A DNA stretch of 64,000 nt from Gonatopus flavifemur (GCA_018340375.1 JAFFJZ010000045.1:806001-870000); one strand, 5' to 3'. Positions 46,256-58,329 are shown, counted from the first letter of the stretch. Program-made: numbers and translations. The notes: generated by a model not told the origin, from the letters alone.

Positions 46256-48240
46256 CTATCTCTTTTTGGAAAAATCGGAATTTATGCTGTACTCGCGTCT
46301 TTCTAAAGTCTCCTGAATGTTTCCAACATCACGCGTTTCCGAGTTAACATCAGAAGTCACTTTGTTAACTCCTTCGATCATAGTTTGAGCGATAAATACT
46401 TCAGCTGAATCTTTGTTTCTAATTGCTGTTTCAAGTCTCTCATTCGCTTCAGTCAATAGTTTCTGAACACTTTCTCTTCGAGATTTTTCTTCTAATTTCA
46501 ATTTTTTCAATTTTTCTTCATCAGCTGCAATAGATTTTCTTCTTCTGTTGGACTGTTTTTTATTTTCTTCTTCAGCTAATTTCTTTTCTTTTTCAACTTG
46601 TGAATGTTCACTTTCTTCTTCCTTCTTCTCTTTGGAGATAGTCGTTGTACCTTTTATAAGCAACACGGGCTAAAATCAGTAAGTCCTGAGTAATTGGCAC
46701 CGAGTACGGTTTGTTATCATAAGTTTCCAGAACACTTTTTACTGTAACCAAAGCTTTCAAAGTCCTCTCTGACATTGAAGCTCTATCCCAAGTTAAAATT
46801 CTACCAGGAGCTGGAAACCCTCTTTCCACATCAGCATTACCGTGAGAAATTGATAATGCAGCCTTTATCACTTTTGATAAATTCGGGTATTTACAAGTAT
46901 TGTCAGTGGAGTCAGTCACTTTTAAGAACTGGTACCAATACTCATCAAGCGGTTTTTTTCAATTCTGGATCGTCTTTTTCCAACTGCATGGCTTTCCATT
47001 TATCACAGAGAAGGTCGGTTTTGATATCGAAAGGCATCGCTCTGGCAATTTCACTTATATTAGAGCAGCTTTTTGGAGAAGTTCTCTTTTCGGGATGGAG
47101 GAAAGATGAATTTTTCAGCAATGGTGATGATAGAGAAGATTTTTTAATTATATACTCTACAACTGCTATATACTGTTCTTGGACTTGAAGTAAAAAAAGG
47201 TTTTATCTTTCTCAATCACATTTTCCAAGGTATTGGATATTTCATCAGTAAGAACAATATCTTTGAGATTGAGTAAATTCTTAGAATCAAAAAAGTCATC
47301 ACATGAAGAATTCTTATCCAAGTCTTTGAGCGCATCAGCTTTACATATTCTTCCCAAGAGTTTCCTCAGAAGTGATGAAAGTAATGGATATAACGAATGT
47401 ATTAATGACTCTTCTTTTTGAAACAATCCAGAGATACTAGTGTACAAATGAGCACTCGGAATTACAAAATTCCACGATGCCTTTATAGTAGGCTTTTTTA
47501 AAAGTCTCATAATTTTATTATATCCAGGTCGTTGAGTTAGTATTCTTTGCTTCTTCGGAATATAATCGAGGAAATATTTTTCCATTGCCAGCCACTGTTC
47601 CAGAGCTATTTTCACACTAGTTTCAACAGTGAGCCACCTGCTTTCACAGTGTTTGAGAGAATTATGCATTGGGAGATTAAATTTTCTTTTAATTTCATTG
47701 AAATCTTCCCACCTAGATGGCCACTGATGAAAAAATCTATGAAGTGCGAAAACTAATCCTGATGCATCTTCGCCCAGCTCATGTAAGCCTTTCAAAAATG
47801 CATTATGCACTGTGTGGATATTACAAAATCCAATATTGAGAAGACTCTTTTTTCGATTTAAAATCATTTGATCATTCATTATTTTGGTCAGACTTATTCA
47901 CGTTAGGGCCATCAGAGCCTAACATGATCAGTTTGGAAGGATAGATAGATGCATGAATCATAGCATCATTTATCTTTTCAGCAATGATTTGAGCTGTCGC
48001 ATGACCGATAAAAAATGTTTCTAAATGTCTGTGCACTATTCTGCAGTGGCTAGGTGACCAATATCTAGCACCGATTCGAAGTTCTTTTTTACCAGATGCA
48101 TTTGTGGTTTCATTATAAAGTGGGCTGTAATACGCTTCTCCCATGTCTTTCGTCTGTAGCTCTCTGAAGGCATCACTAATTAAATAGTGAGCTTTGTTAT
48201 TCCGCGGAGAAAAATCTTTTGGGATAGAATCACCAAACAT
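46256..48240 (-). pseudogene. hAT-like transposase gene, several frameshifts, coiled-coil tail
   Basis: Read on the minus strand. 48240-47872 has GARYWSPSHCRIVHRHLETF, GHATAQIIAEKI and GSDGPNVNK, matching the first half of a hAT-like catalytic core. 47879-47166 continues with LHRFFHQWPSRWEDF, LKHCESRWLT and LEQWLAMEKYFLDYIP. The piece at 47150-46930 is in yet another frame, with two stops. 46919-46608 holds the hAT dimerisation-type motif (SISHGNADVERGF, LTWDRASMSERTLKALVTVK). A further frameshift leads to 46666-46256, a Lys/Glu-rich coiled coil of ~130 residues. The N-terminus before 48240 is missing. The coiled-coil tail after the dimerisation motif is unusual for classic hAT proteins but fits a subgroup of insect hAT-like hypothetical proteins. 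Confidence 0.65.
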
Positions 48241-48374
48241 AACCTGAGAATCATACGTATAAAAATAATCATGAGATGTGACATATCGCTCTATAGAGTT
48301 TACATGGAGAAGAATTCAACACGAAAATATAGTAATGTTAATTCAAATCTGAGAACATTTATTACATTTTTGAT

Positions 48375-48390
48375 GAGGGGGGGGGGGGCG
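48375..48390. repeat. Poly-G tract
   Basis: A near-uninterrupted G run following GATGAGG. Confidence 0.85.
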
Positions 48391-48401
48391 CTCGTGTAGC
48401 C

Positions 48402-49246
48402 TTGTATACAACGGAAGTGAGTCTCTTCTCGTGCCATAATTGTAGTAATTTACAAGACATTAACTTTTATCCGAGTGCGTTTTTTGGTATCTATCGAAAA
48501 AAGAGTGGTGGAATGTGCTCGATGCAAAATTCAAGTGTTATCCCCGCCTTTGTGTGGAGTCTATGGTCCAGCAAAGTTTTTGGAAGTGCTGCAAACATCT
48601 AGAAGATTCTGTTACCATAACCAACACATGCCACGTCCCTGGTGATAACAGAACACATATTGTCGATCCAAACGTCAGCCGAAGCGGGGCAGCACTCACC
48701 GGATCATCATTGATGTATCGATCAGTGGCACCGACCGAAGAGGCTAATACGTACCCTGTCAGTCATTGCTATAAAGGCGTGACCGACGACGAATCAACCA
48801 ATAGTCCGCATTCAAGTGCTTCAAACCACGGGAACGATATAAATCAAACTTTGAAGAACGCACTCACTGATAACACCAGATCGACCACTAACAGAGGCAG
48901 AACCAGTAAGACGCACAGGTGGAGCCGAGAAAGGACTAATTCTGACAGTCAAATCACAGAGTATTTACAAAGTAAAAGGAAAAGACAACTAAAAGACGCT
49001 TTATCTGACTCTGAGATAACAACCACTCTAGAGAATACGTCCGAACGCGAACCTAGAATCCAAGAAAACCTGTCAACTAGTAAAAACCCTGGCGAAAATG
49101 GGAGCTGCAAGGAAGAGTTTATGAAGTGCAACCAAGAGCGTAAGCAAAAAGTATTCAAAAAGTCATTAAAACTAATCCAAGGAGTATACAGAGAGGATAA
49201 TGGAACATTTGAAGCGTGTAAAAATCCACTTTTCAGGAAGAGTTGA
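48402..49246 (+). CDS. Hypothetical ORF, possible remnant of a LINE ORF1
   Basis: The main frame is open to 49246; the first ATG is 48563, giving 227 residues. The protein is Ser/Thr/Asn/Lys-rich with no recognised domain except a basic helical C-terminus (NQERKQKVFKKSLKLIQGVY). Just upstream, in two other frames, CHNCSNLQD (about 48430-48460) and VECARCKIQ (about 48512-48535) form a C-x2-C...C-x2-C pattern. If these are one frameshifted finger, the locus may be an ORF1-like retrotransposon protein. No reverse transcriptase follows, so this stays a guess. Antisense is also open over 49326-48949. Confidence 0.35.
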
Positions 49247-49259
49247 AAAAAGGTAGATG

Positions 49260-50599
49260 GTGCATATATTGTGAAGAATGAAAAATGCGAATAGAAAGTG
49301 TTAAAAACGTAAAAAATTGCTTTCATATAAATGTATATGTAGGAATAAAATGAACCTCCGTGTAAGACAAGCCAAAGTATGTAAAATTAATTACCAATAT
49401 CTACCTTTAAATTCCGATTTCACTGTAATAACTAAATGTGGCATTGAATTATCACAAAATGATATGACCTCGAATCATAATCTAATCGATCCTTCCATGT
49501 GAGTTCTTTCAAAAACTTATGATTCTGAGATAGGGTTACCACATACAGTCCCAGACGCAATATCATTTGTTAATTCATTTTTATCTGGGAAAGAATCAAC
49601 CAATTATTCAATTGTTTAGATCTTCATCTGGTAAGGTTGAGAAGATATCAGAGTTACCATCAGACTTGCTCGGATGGTAATTCTGGTATCTTGAACATAG
49701 ATATGATTATAGAAAACGATTTTTTTTGATTGAAAATGTATTTTTGTGTTGTAAAAAATTATAAACATGAAGTATTTTTTAGAGGGATAACCTCCAATAT
49801 GCAATAACAATGGTAATGACATTCGCACCAATAAAGAATACAATGAGGTATTACAGTACTGATTTTAAAATAATTTTCTACATTCGAAACTTCCTTATAA
49901 TAAGAAATGTGTAAATCAAAATTGTACTCTCATTTGAAATTCTTATTCAAATACAGTGACGTGATTGATTGCTTGAATAATGATTAATACATTCTTTTGA
50001 ATCTTGTTAATTTTGTTTCATTTATCAATTATAACACAACACAGTTCCCGAAGGTATTATTTTGAGATGACAAATAAAAATAACGGAAAGATCACAAGGT
50101 TAATCACAATAAAACAATCATATTGTCAGATAGGATGTGAAATACAGCAAAGCGAGGGTATAATTGAATAATTATATGGATATAGATCAATTTCCTTGCT
50201 AATCTATCATAACAAATCATGATCTTGACATTCAATCCATTAAGATCCCAATTAAAATTGGAAGTAATCAAAATTGTTCAAATGAGTGTCAGTCGGGTGG
50301 CATTAGCCATACTGTTTCTATAAGATCACCCAGTAACATTCCAATAAAATTCGAATGTAGTTTCATCTTCATTTCTTCATATCCATTCAATAGAGCCATG
50401 AAGTAATAATTTGAGTATATTGATCTTCTTTTCAATGATCTTGAAGAAACGGTTTGGCTAGTGTTATATGTCGCTAATTTATCCTCTTCGAATAAAACGA
50501 ATTATGCTCCCTCTTTTGGATAAGTAAGATACAATAGTGGATTGGACTAAAAAAATAATCACATGAACATAGCGTGTTTCTTGGTTCTTATCTATTATA
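49260..50599. other. AT-rich stretch, nothing recognised
   Basis: No ORF or repeat family that I can support. Confidence 0.5.
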
Positions 50600-51294
50600 G
50601 GGTTATATCTCCCAAACGCTCTATAAAAGCTTTGTTCAATAATTTTTTTTAGCATTCCTTTATGATAATCATCAACAACCAATACACCAATCGATTGAGC
50701 AACTCTTCAGAAGCGAAAAAAATTTTGTTTTTGAAAATTCGTGGCAAAATGGCGGCTGTCGAACGTTTCTCTGGAAACTATGGTTTGAAATCGGCGAGCA
50801 GCAGAACTCGAAGAGTTTTCATCCGATCGACTTGAAAATTGAACTGTAACTTCATCGTGTAATTATCTAATGAAGGACACACGATTCTCACGAATGGTCA
50901 ACAGGATTTTTTTTTATAAACAATCAAAGTCGATTTTTTTTTCGAAAATTCGAATGTTTTGTCTACGGTTTCGCCAGTTTGAGAAAAAAATTCTTAAAAT
51001 TATGATCGTGCGTACTTCACTAGAAAACCACACGATGAAGTTATAGTTCAATTGTCAAGTCGATCGGATGAAAACTCTTTGAGTTCTGCTGCTCGCCGAT
51101 TTCAAACCATAGTTTCCAGAAAAACATTCCTACAGCTGCTATTTTGCAACAAATTTTCATTAGAAACATTTTTCCTTACTCCTGAAGAGTTGCTCAATTG
51201 ATTGGTGTATTGGTTGTTCATGATTATCATAAAGGAATGCTAAAAAAATTATTGAAGAGAGCGTTTTTTTAGAGCGTTTGGGAGATATAACCCC
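50600..51294. mobile_element. Fold-back element, ~695 bp
   Basis: Inverted arms of about 300 bp: GGGTTATATCTCCCAAACGC, CAATCGATTGAGCAACTCTT and CGGCGAGCAGCAGAACTC in the left arm recur as complements in 51000-51294. The centre is a ~100-bp AT-rich loop near 50900-51000. TTATA at 50595-50599 and 51295-51299 may be a 5-bp target duplication. Confidence 0.8.
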
Positions 51295-51299
51295 TTATA

Positions 51300-52102
51300 A
51301 CAAATCAAAAATGGCATTAATTTCACAAGATTCTCAAAAAATGAACAGCATTCTCCAATACTATTAATGACTGGATCCAATGGTACAGTTGAACAAATCA
51401 ATAATCATACGGTCATGAATCAATTTCTGTTCTATATCAATTGCGTGAGTGTAAGGTTTTTTTACACGCGACCCTTCAAGATCGAAAATAAAAGTAATAT
51501 CAACACCAAAGCAATTGCAACAAATCAACAAAAGATATATCGCAACATGTTGTGAAATATCACGGATTACATTCTTTGGTATTATTAAAAACCATAACAC
51601 GATAGCACGGTTCAGTAATCAAATACTCATATGTAAGTCAAGTTTTTGCTTATCAATTAGAATTCTCCCTTATTTAGAATAATTTGTTTTCGTAATGATG
51701 AATCTCTTTTGAAACGTAAATTCTAATGTCAGGACCTTTTTCGTTCAAGGACACTTGCTTTCAACTTATATTAATACTATCGAATTTAGAATAAACTTTG
51801 AATTATTTTATCAACATTTTATATAGGTTCAAAGTGAATACTTGACATATTAGAATATCACATTCGCTTTAAAGGGTATAATAGTACGAGATCAAATCGT
51901 TTCTGCATGATTTATGAGTCAGCGTTCAAATATTTTATAAAGGACCTTAAGTTTGGAAATTAATAGGCTTTTTTTCATTTATAAAAAGATGAATTGAAAG
52001 AGAAGTAGTTTGGTATCAGAAAAGTCTTTTTCATCCGATTTGAAGACATTCTTTGGTTTGTGTTGCGTATCTCTTGCATACACATGTATCTTCTAGTGCG
52101 CG
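51300..52102. other. AT-rich stretch, nothing recognised
   Basis: No supported feature. Confidence 0.5.
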
Positions 52103-52472
52103 TTATTGATTTTGATTCGAATCGACTATGCCTTCAATTTCGGAACTCAATTCACCAGTTACAGGATCCAATAGTGAATAATGCTCTTTCTCTCCTTCTA
52201 TTCCTCCTGTGATGGGATTTATTAACCTGTAATTGACAGAAATTTACGATTAATTGACGTTAGTACAATATAATAACCACATGTGAATGAATTCACCAGC
52301 AAGATATTGAAGTCTACATTTTTACCAGAACAATCAATAAATTTCAATAGAAATTTGGAATAATAACAATGCATACCACCAAAAAATGCTTCAATACGTT
52401 TTGGAAACGCACCTTTTACGTTCATCCTTTCACCTTTTGGTTTGATAGGTTTTTGTGTCCCAGAGAAACGTT
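52103..52472 (-). CDS. Candidate pair of small host exons, unknown gene
   Basis: Minus strand: exon 52472-52377 (96 bp) follows ATTCGTAG and ends at GTATGC. Exon 52206-52103 follows CCCATCACAG and ends at TAA (52105-52103). Using these sites the phase agrees (phase 1). The pieces read GERMNVKGAFPKRIEAFFGG and IEGEKEHYSLLDPVTGELSS. An alternative acceptor (AATTACAG) would add NPITGG but breaks phase. Composition and lack of low complexity look protein-like, and the final ~35 residues end naturally in a stop. I do not recognise the protein. The upstream exons would lie beyond 52472, but no clear one was found. Confidence 0.3.
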
Positions 52473-52691
52473 CTACGAATATTTTGAAAAGTTAGATATT
52501 TGATACATAGAAAAACATTGCAAGGACGCTTTTTATAGGCGTTGAAGTACTTTAATAATGCCTCTAGTGATACATTGGGCAAGCCGATTGAGTTCAAAGT
52601 CTTCAAAAAACATAAGGGGGTCTGATTTAGAACACGGGCCGAGTTAGAACGCTCTCCCCTAACCCTTGAATATATATTTTGGTTTTGTGTA

Positions 52692-52898
52692 GTCGGTGCA
52701 AGAGGTCCGGTAACAGTTCTAACAGAAATATCTCTATATAATAAGTTATGGTTGTTATTTGAGAATTTGTAACTTATAAGAATGATGGAAAAAACATTTC
52801 TGATGGTATACAATCGGAGAAAAATATTTCAAATTCATCAATAACAACGTATTCAGAGATATTTCCGTTAGAACTGTTACCGGACTTTTTACACCGAC
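52692..52898. mobile_element. MITE, 207 bp, TA target
   Basis: Inverted ends GTCGGTGYAARARGTCCGG and adjoining AACAGTTCTAAC pair over about 32 bp, with TA at 52690-52691 and 52899-52900. Confidence 0.8.
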
Positions 52899-52900
52899 TA

Positions 52901-53509
52901 TACTGATTTTTGATCATGACAGATGAGATCATAACAATTTCCAAAGATTCAGGTTAACACCGTTTATAAATTGGCTTCTTTTATAATTCCCAAGACATAA
53001 ACCCGATTTCATAATTACAGTGTAATCCCAGGTATGCATTCAGTTATTAGGCATTCCAAATTGATATTTATTGCATGGTGTTTTAAAGAAGTTGCCCACA
53101 TGAAAATTTTCCAATCGTTCTTTTGGGATATTGTTTATTGTTGGAGTTTTTTTTGAACCTGATATAAAAATTCATATTTTGAATCACAGCTACTAGATTG
53201 GCATTTTTTTTCTCGTAAACCCACTTATCGCATATAATTTGATTGATAGGAATTACCAAAGGAAAGAAATAATTGAGTGCCAATCTGGCAGATTTGTTTT
53301 AAATCATAGAGAATTAGAAACTTATTTCAATTTTAATCAATCATCATTTCTTCAAATTTTTCACCACATGAACAATAACTGTGCTCTAGTCACTTCGAGA
53401 ACTGTTGATCTTATTGATTGGTTAATTTTTTCGCAGATCGCATCGTGAATGGATAATTACATAAAAACATATACAGGTACATATGGTTATTTTAATGATA
53501 GCAGGGTTA
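52901..53509. other. Stretch without supported gene
   Basis: A 69-codon frame at 53239-53448 has no motif. Confidence 0.45.
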
Positions 53510-53706
53510 CTACACGGAGAAAAATTTTCTATTACAAATTACTAGATTCGATGGTATATTGCGAATATACTTGCATTTTGGGGTTATGTGCCAAACATTT
53601 TCTCCAATAGTAACAGATTTTCTGTGACCTAATCGTAAAATAATGACATTTTATAATAGAAAGTATGGTACTTTTGAAGCAGTGTTCCGATATTCCACAA
53701 GCTGAG

Positions 53707-53837
53707 AAATCGCAGCTCGGTCACGTGACCACATTTCGCACTAATGCATGTAAATGCTCTTGTCGATGAGCGGTTCACCGATGAAAGAGTTCATATGTGT
53801 TTGTGCGAAATGTAGTCACGTAACCACGCTGCGATTT
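53707..53837. mobile_element. Hairpin insertion, left arm only
   Basis: AAATCGCAGC and CACATTTCGCAC pair with GTGCGAAATGTAG and GCTGCGATTT. It is absent from the corresponding point of the right arm (about 57990-58000), so it postdates the inverted duplication. Confidence 0.75.
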
Positions 53838-54845
53838 CCCAGCCAGTGATGCCAGCATTTGGTCGACCGAGTCGATTTACCCTCTCCATCTGACCATTTC
53901 TCGTCCCCACCATTCCAGCCGGGAGTACGCACACATTGATACCCGTACTCATGTGATTCGGAACCGGTCGGTTCACTTCGAATCAGCTCGGACAATCGAG
54001 AGAGAACCAACTATCCGTCGGTCTTTGTCTTCTCAATATGTTTTACGATCGGCTAACTCCGTGCAAGATCGGAAAAAATTTAAAGCCCACGCGGTCGACT
54101 TACCGGAAAGTTTCACCGCTTTTTCTTTTCCAAGCGACAATTTTATTGTAATCAGTATCGAACTGACTTACCCGGCACCCCGGGCAATTCTCGGCCGGGG
54201 CCCTTCGATATTTTTTTCCTTTTTTTTTCAAATCAAGAGCCAGTTCAATACTGATTATTAAATTATCACGATGAAATATAGATTTGATGCATAGCATCAT
54301 TTAATTGAATTAAAATCGAATATGAGTAAATAATTTTTCAATTATTATTTATTTTTCATAAATTTTATAAGATTATTGGTTATTCTTATGACTGATTATG
54401 AAGCTTTCAAGAACTCCTATATGTATTGTATAAAAATTTTCTAATAGTTGCGTATTTCTAAACATTATTTTAAATCTTGATGATTTTCCAATGAATTTCA
54501 TTAGAATTGTCAATCAATCGATGGTTGAAAAATTCTAAGATAGTTTGGGGATCTATGATAAATGTCCTGCGGTGAATTCCATAATTTTCCCTGATAAATT
54601 AATTTTCAGAGATCACTATGATATTCCAATAATGAGGATAATCAAATCAACATCGATTATCAGATGTTGATCAACATCAAAATAATAAGACTGAATATTC
54701 AATTGATTGAGTGCAAATTATTTTCAATGGACTGAATAATTAGATTTGAGCATTCAAATTGATATTTCATCATTTCACGCATTATCAGTCTCTTTCCTTC
54801 GCTGCATTACTTCATAGACGTAATATGTGGATCGAAATATTACAA

Positions 54846-54917
54846 GACCCCATAGCCTAGCGGCACAAGACATGTTTCTTGCGGAAGAACGGTCGGGTTC
54901 GATTCTGTGTGGAGACA
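54846..54917 (+). other. tRNA-like sequence (box A and box B), degenerate
   Basis: 72 nt from GACCCCATAGCCTAGCGGC to GGTTCGATTC and TGTGGAGACA. A box-A-like TAGCCTAGCGG and a good box B (GGTTCGATTC) are spaced as in tRNA genes. The acceptor stem pairs at about five of seven positions and the anticodon arm does not fold cleanly, so a tRNA pseudogene or tRNA-derived SINE head is more likely than a functional tRNA. Confidence 0.5.
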
Positions 54918-55100
54918 TTTCATTTTTTTTTGTCATCTCTCTGGTGAATAATTAAATTTCACATCCGATTATTATTTTTTATGTCATTACATCGTCATGT
55001 TATCAATAATCCTGATCTTTCGGAATGCACTTGCGGATTCAACCAAGTACAGGTCCGAGTCGATTGGAAATTTCCCAAATATTCGTGTCCATGAGATATA

Positions 55101-55427
55101 CACAGTAAAACTTCTTCGTCAAATTCAACACACAAGCGAATGTTAACCATTTTTCTTCACACTTAACGTGTGTTGATTCCAGAGTGACACTCACAAAGTG
55201 TTAATTTGAACTCGAATAACATTTTAATGTGTTGAAAATGAATCGATCGAACAGCATTTGATCAGTGTGTTAAATGAACACACAAAAGTGTTAAATATTC
55301 AACACTTGAATTTTGACACGTAGTTAAATATTCAACACTTGAATTTTGACACGTAGTTGAATATTCAACACTTGAATTTTGACACGTACTTCTTTTTTAC
55401 ACAATGACGGAATTTCTTTTTACTGTG
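55101..55427. mobile_element. MITE with CACAGTAAAA ends, left-arm copy
   Basis: The ends CACAGTAAAA and TTTTACTGTG are flanked by TA (55099-55100, 55428-55429). It contains repeated ACACTTGAATTTTGACACGT words. The right-arm copy is 56477-56738. Confidence 0.8.
55293..55391. repeat. 33-bp tandem repeat, three copies
   Basis: Three units of AAATATTCAACACTTGAATT followed by TTGACACGTAGTT. The right arm has a single copy, which accounts for the 65-bp length difference between the two MITE copies. Confidence 0.9.
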
Positions 55428-56476
55428 TAGACCGATCGATGCAGAATCTTCTGAGATGAGAAATGAATAGCACTTCAGAGGAACGTTTTTGAAGAAGTGT
55501 ACTTGCAAATTCCATCAAACCCTTTGATGAATTGATAAAAACATTTCGAAACTTTGTCTCCGTGGAATATAGACTGATCGATTCTGGATCTCCCCACGGA
55601 GAGCAATGGATTCAAAGGAGTATGGCAAATATCATGAAGGCTGGAATATTTCCTAATATATTTTCGAGTATGAGGACAAGTATCTAGATTATAAGTGTTA
55701 TGAGTACAAGTATCCATTTATGATGAAGGTGTTTGTTTTGGGGTAGATGGTACCGTCAACCAGTAATATATCAATATAATAACAGCAAGGATAAAAAGTT
55801 AGTTCCTATTATAATATAAGATTATTACAATTACTATCTTCAGTTGCTTGAATTGAGAAAAGAATAATATGAAATCGGAAAAAAAGATATTCCTCAGGAC
55901 ATGAACCCGCCAAGATACCACACGAAGAATCCTTTTTCAAGAGCGAGAATAGAACTCTTCAAGAATTCTTTTCGAACTAGTGAATTCATATAGAGCTCTG
56001 GAGTTGACAGTACCATCTACCCCGAAACAAACACCTTCATCATAAATGGATACTTGTACTTATAACACTTATAATCTAGATACTTGTCCTCATACTCGAA
56101 AATATATGATGAAATATTCCAGCCTTCGTGATATTTGGCATACTCCTTAGAATCTATTGCTCTGCGTGAGGGGATTCAGTATCGGTCGGTCTATATTCCA
56201 CGGAGACAAAGTTTCGAAATTTTTTTATCAATTCGTCGAAGGGTTTGATGGAATTTGCAAGTATACTTTTTCAAAAACATTCCTCCGAAGTGATATCATT
56301 TTTCATTTCATTAGATTTCGAATCGATCGGTCTTTATTCGATGGACACAAATTTTTGAAGTTTTTTCATCAATTCGTTACAGGAATTGATGGAATTTGCA
56401 AGTACACTTCTTCAAAAACGTTCCTCTGAAGTGCTATTCATTTCTCATTCCAGAAGATTCTGCATCGATCGGTCTA

Positions 56477-56738
56477 CACAGTAAAAAGAAATTCCGTCAT
56501 TGTGTAAAAAAGAAGTACGTGTCAAAATTCAAGTGTTGAATATTTAACACTTTTGTGTGTTCATTTAACACACTGATCAAATGCTGTTCGATCGATTCAT
56601 TTTCAACACATTAAAATGTTATTCGAGTTCAAATTAACACTTTGTGAGTGTCACTCTGGAATCAACACACGTTAAGTGTGAAGAAAAATGGTTAACATTC
56701 GCTTGTGTGTTGAATTTGACGAAGAATTTTTTACTGTG
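56477..56738. mobile_element. MITE with CACAGTAAAA ends, right-arm copy
   Basis: Inverted partner of 55101-55427, TA-flanked, 262 bp. Confidence 0.8.
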
Positions 56739-56922
56739 TATATCTCATGGACACGAATATTTGGGAAATTTCCAATCGACTCGGACCTGTACTTGGTTGA
56801 ATCCGCAAGTGCATTCCGAAAGATCAGGATTATTGATAACATGACGATGTAATGACATAAAAAATAATAATCGGATGTGAAATTTAATTATTCACCAGAG
56901 AGATGACAAAAAAAAATGAAAT

Positions 56923-56994
56923 GTCTCCACACAGAATCGAACCCGACCGTTCTTCCGCAAGAAACATGTCTTGTGCCGCTAGGCTATGGGGTCT
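56923..56994 (-). other. tRNA-like sequence, right-arm copy
   Basis: Inverted partner of 54846-54917 with the same box A and box B words. Confidence 0.5.
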
Positions 56995-58238
56995 TGTAAT
57001 ATTTCGATCCACATATTACGTCTATGAAGTAATGCAGCGAAGGAAAGAGACTGATAATGCGTGAAATGATGAAATATCAATTTGAATGCTCAAATCTAAT
57101 TATTCAGTCCATTGAAAATAATTTGCACTCAATCAATTGAATATTCAGTCTTATTATTTTGATGTTGATCAACATCTGATAATCGATGTTGATTTGATTA
57201 TCCTCATTATTGGAATATCATAGTGATCTCTGAAAATTAATTTATCAGGGAAAATTATGGAATTCACCGCAGGACATTTATCATAGATCCCCAAACTATC
57301 TTAGAATTTTTCAACCATCGATTGATTGACAATTCTAATGAAATTCATTGGAAAATCATCAAGATTTAAAATAATGTTTAGAAATACGCAACTATTAGAA
57401 AATTTTTATACAATACATATAGGAGTTCTTGAAAGCTTCATAATCAGTCATAAGAATAACCAATAATCTTATAAAATTTATGAAAAATAAATAATAATTG
57501 AAAAATTATTTACTCATATTCGATTTTAATTCAATTAAATGATGCTATGCATCAAATCTATATTTCATCGTGATAATTTAATAATCAGTATTGAACTGGC
57601 TCTTGATTTGAAAAAAAAAGGAAAAAAATATCGAAGGGCCCCGGCCGAGAATTGCCCGGGGTGCCGGGTAAGTCAGTTCGATACTGATTACAATAAAATT
57701 GTCGCTTGGAAAAGAAAAAGCGGTGAAACTTTCCGGTAAGTCGAACGCGTGGGCTTTAAATTTTTTCCGATCTTGCACGGAGTTAGCCGATCGTAAAACA
57801 TATTGAGAAGACAAAGACCGACGGATAGTTGGTTCTCTCTCGATTGTCCGAGCTGATTCGAAGTGAACCGACCGGTTCCGAATCACATGAATACGGGTTT
57901 CAATGTGTGCGTACTCCCGGCTGGAATGGTGGGGACGAGAAATGGTCAGATGGAGAGGGTAAATCGACTCGGTCGACCAAATGCTGGCATCACTGTTCCC
58001 AGCTTGGGGAATATCGGAACACTGTTTTGAAGAGAACGTTTGGTACATAACCTCAAAATGCAAGTATATCCTCCATATACTAGCGAGTCTAGTAATTTAT
58101 GATAGGAAATTTTTCTCAGTGTAGAAATTGTATTGATCGTAAATTATCGTATGATACATTGATTGAATAAGTCTTGTGAAGCTAACAAATCATCTTCCAG
58201 TTTTCATACGTATTAACATTATAGTATAATATCACCAT

Positions 58239-58329
58239 TACCCAGATAGCACAAGAGTTCCAAAAGAGTTCTATATGAATGCTACGTACTCATTATGAAT
58301 CCTTTCAGAACCGTTGTGCTATCTGGGTA
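58239..58329. mobile_element. Hairpin MITE of the CCCAGATAGCAC family
   Basis: TACCCAGATAGCACAA pairs with TTGTGCTATCTGGGTA over 91 bp. Related full or half copies lie near 20055, 30880, 60760-60840, 61019-61130 and 61205-61280. Confidence 0.8.

Larger units (their letters stand above)
53510..58124. repeat. 4.6-kb inverted duplication (palindrome), ~2-kb arms
   Basis: Left arm about 53510-55763 and right arm about 55999-58124 are inverted copies around a ~235-bp centre. The outer ends are CTACACGGAGAAAAA and TTTTTCTCAGTGTAG. Both arms carry the same nested MITE and the same tRNA-like sequence. Only the left arm carries a hairpin insertion (53707-53837), another short insertion near 53606-53680 and three copies of a 33-bp unit. 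Identity is high along most of the arms. Encoded peptides such as LKKKGKKYRRAPAENCPGCR appear in both arms simply because of the symmetry and are not convincing genes. Confidence 0.9.

Noticed and set aside
54846..54917. Functional tRNA gene
   Set aside because: The acceptor and anticodon stems do not pair properly; only the internal promoter boxes are good.
53953..58063. Conserved duplicated protein in the palindrome arms (NCPGCR... and FESARTIEREPTIRR...)
   Set aside because: The repeat arises from arm symmetry. Two overlapping antisense frames are both open and no domain is recognised.
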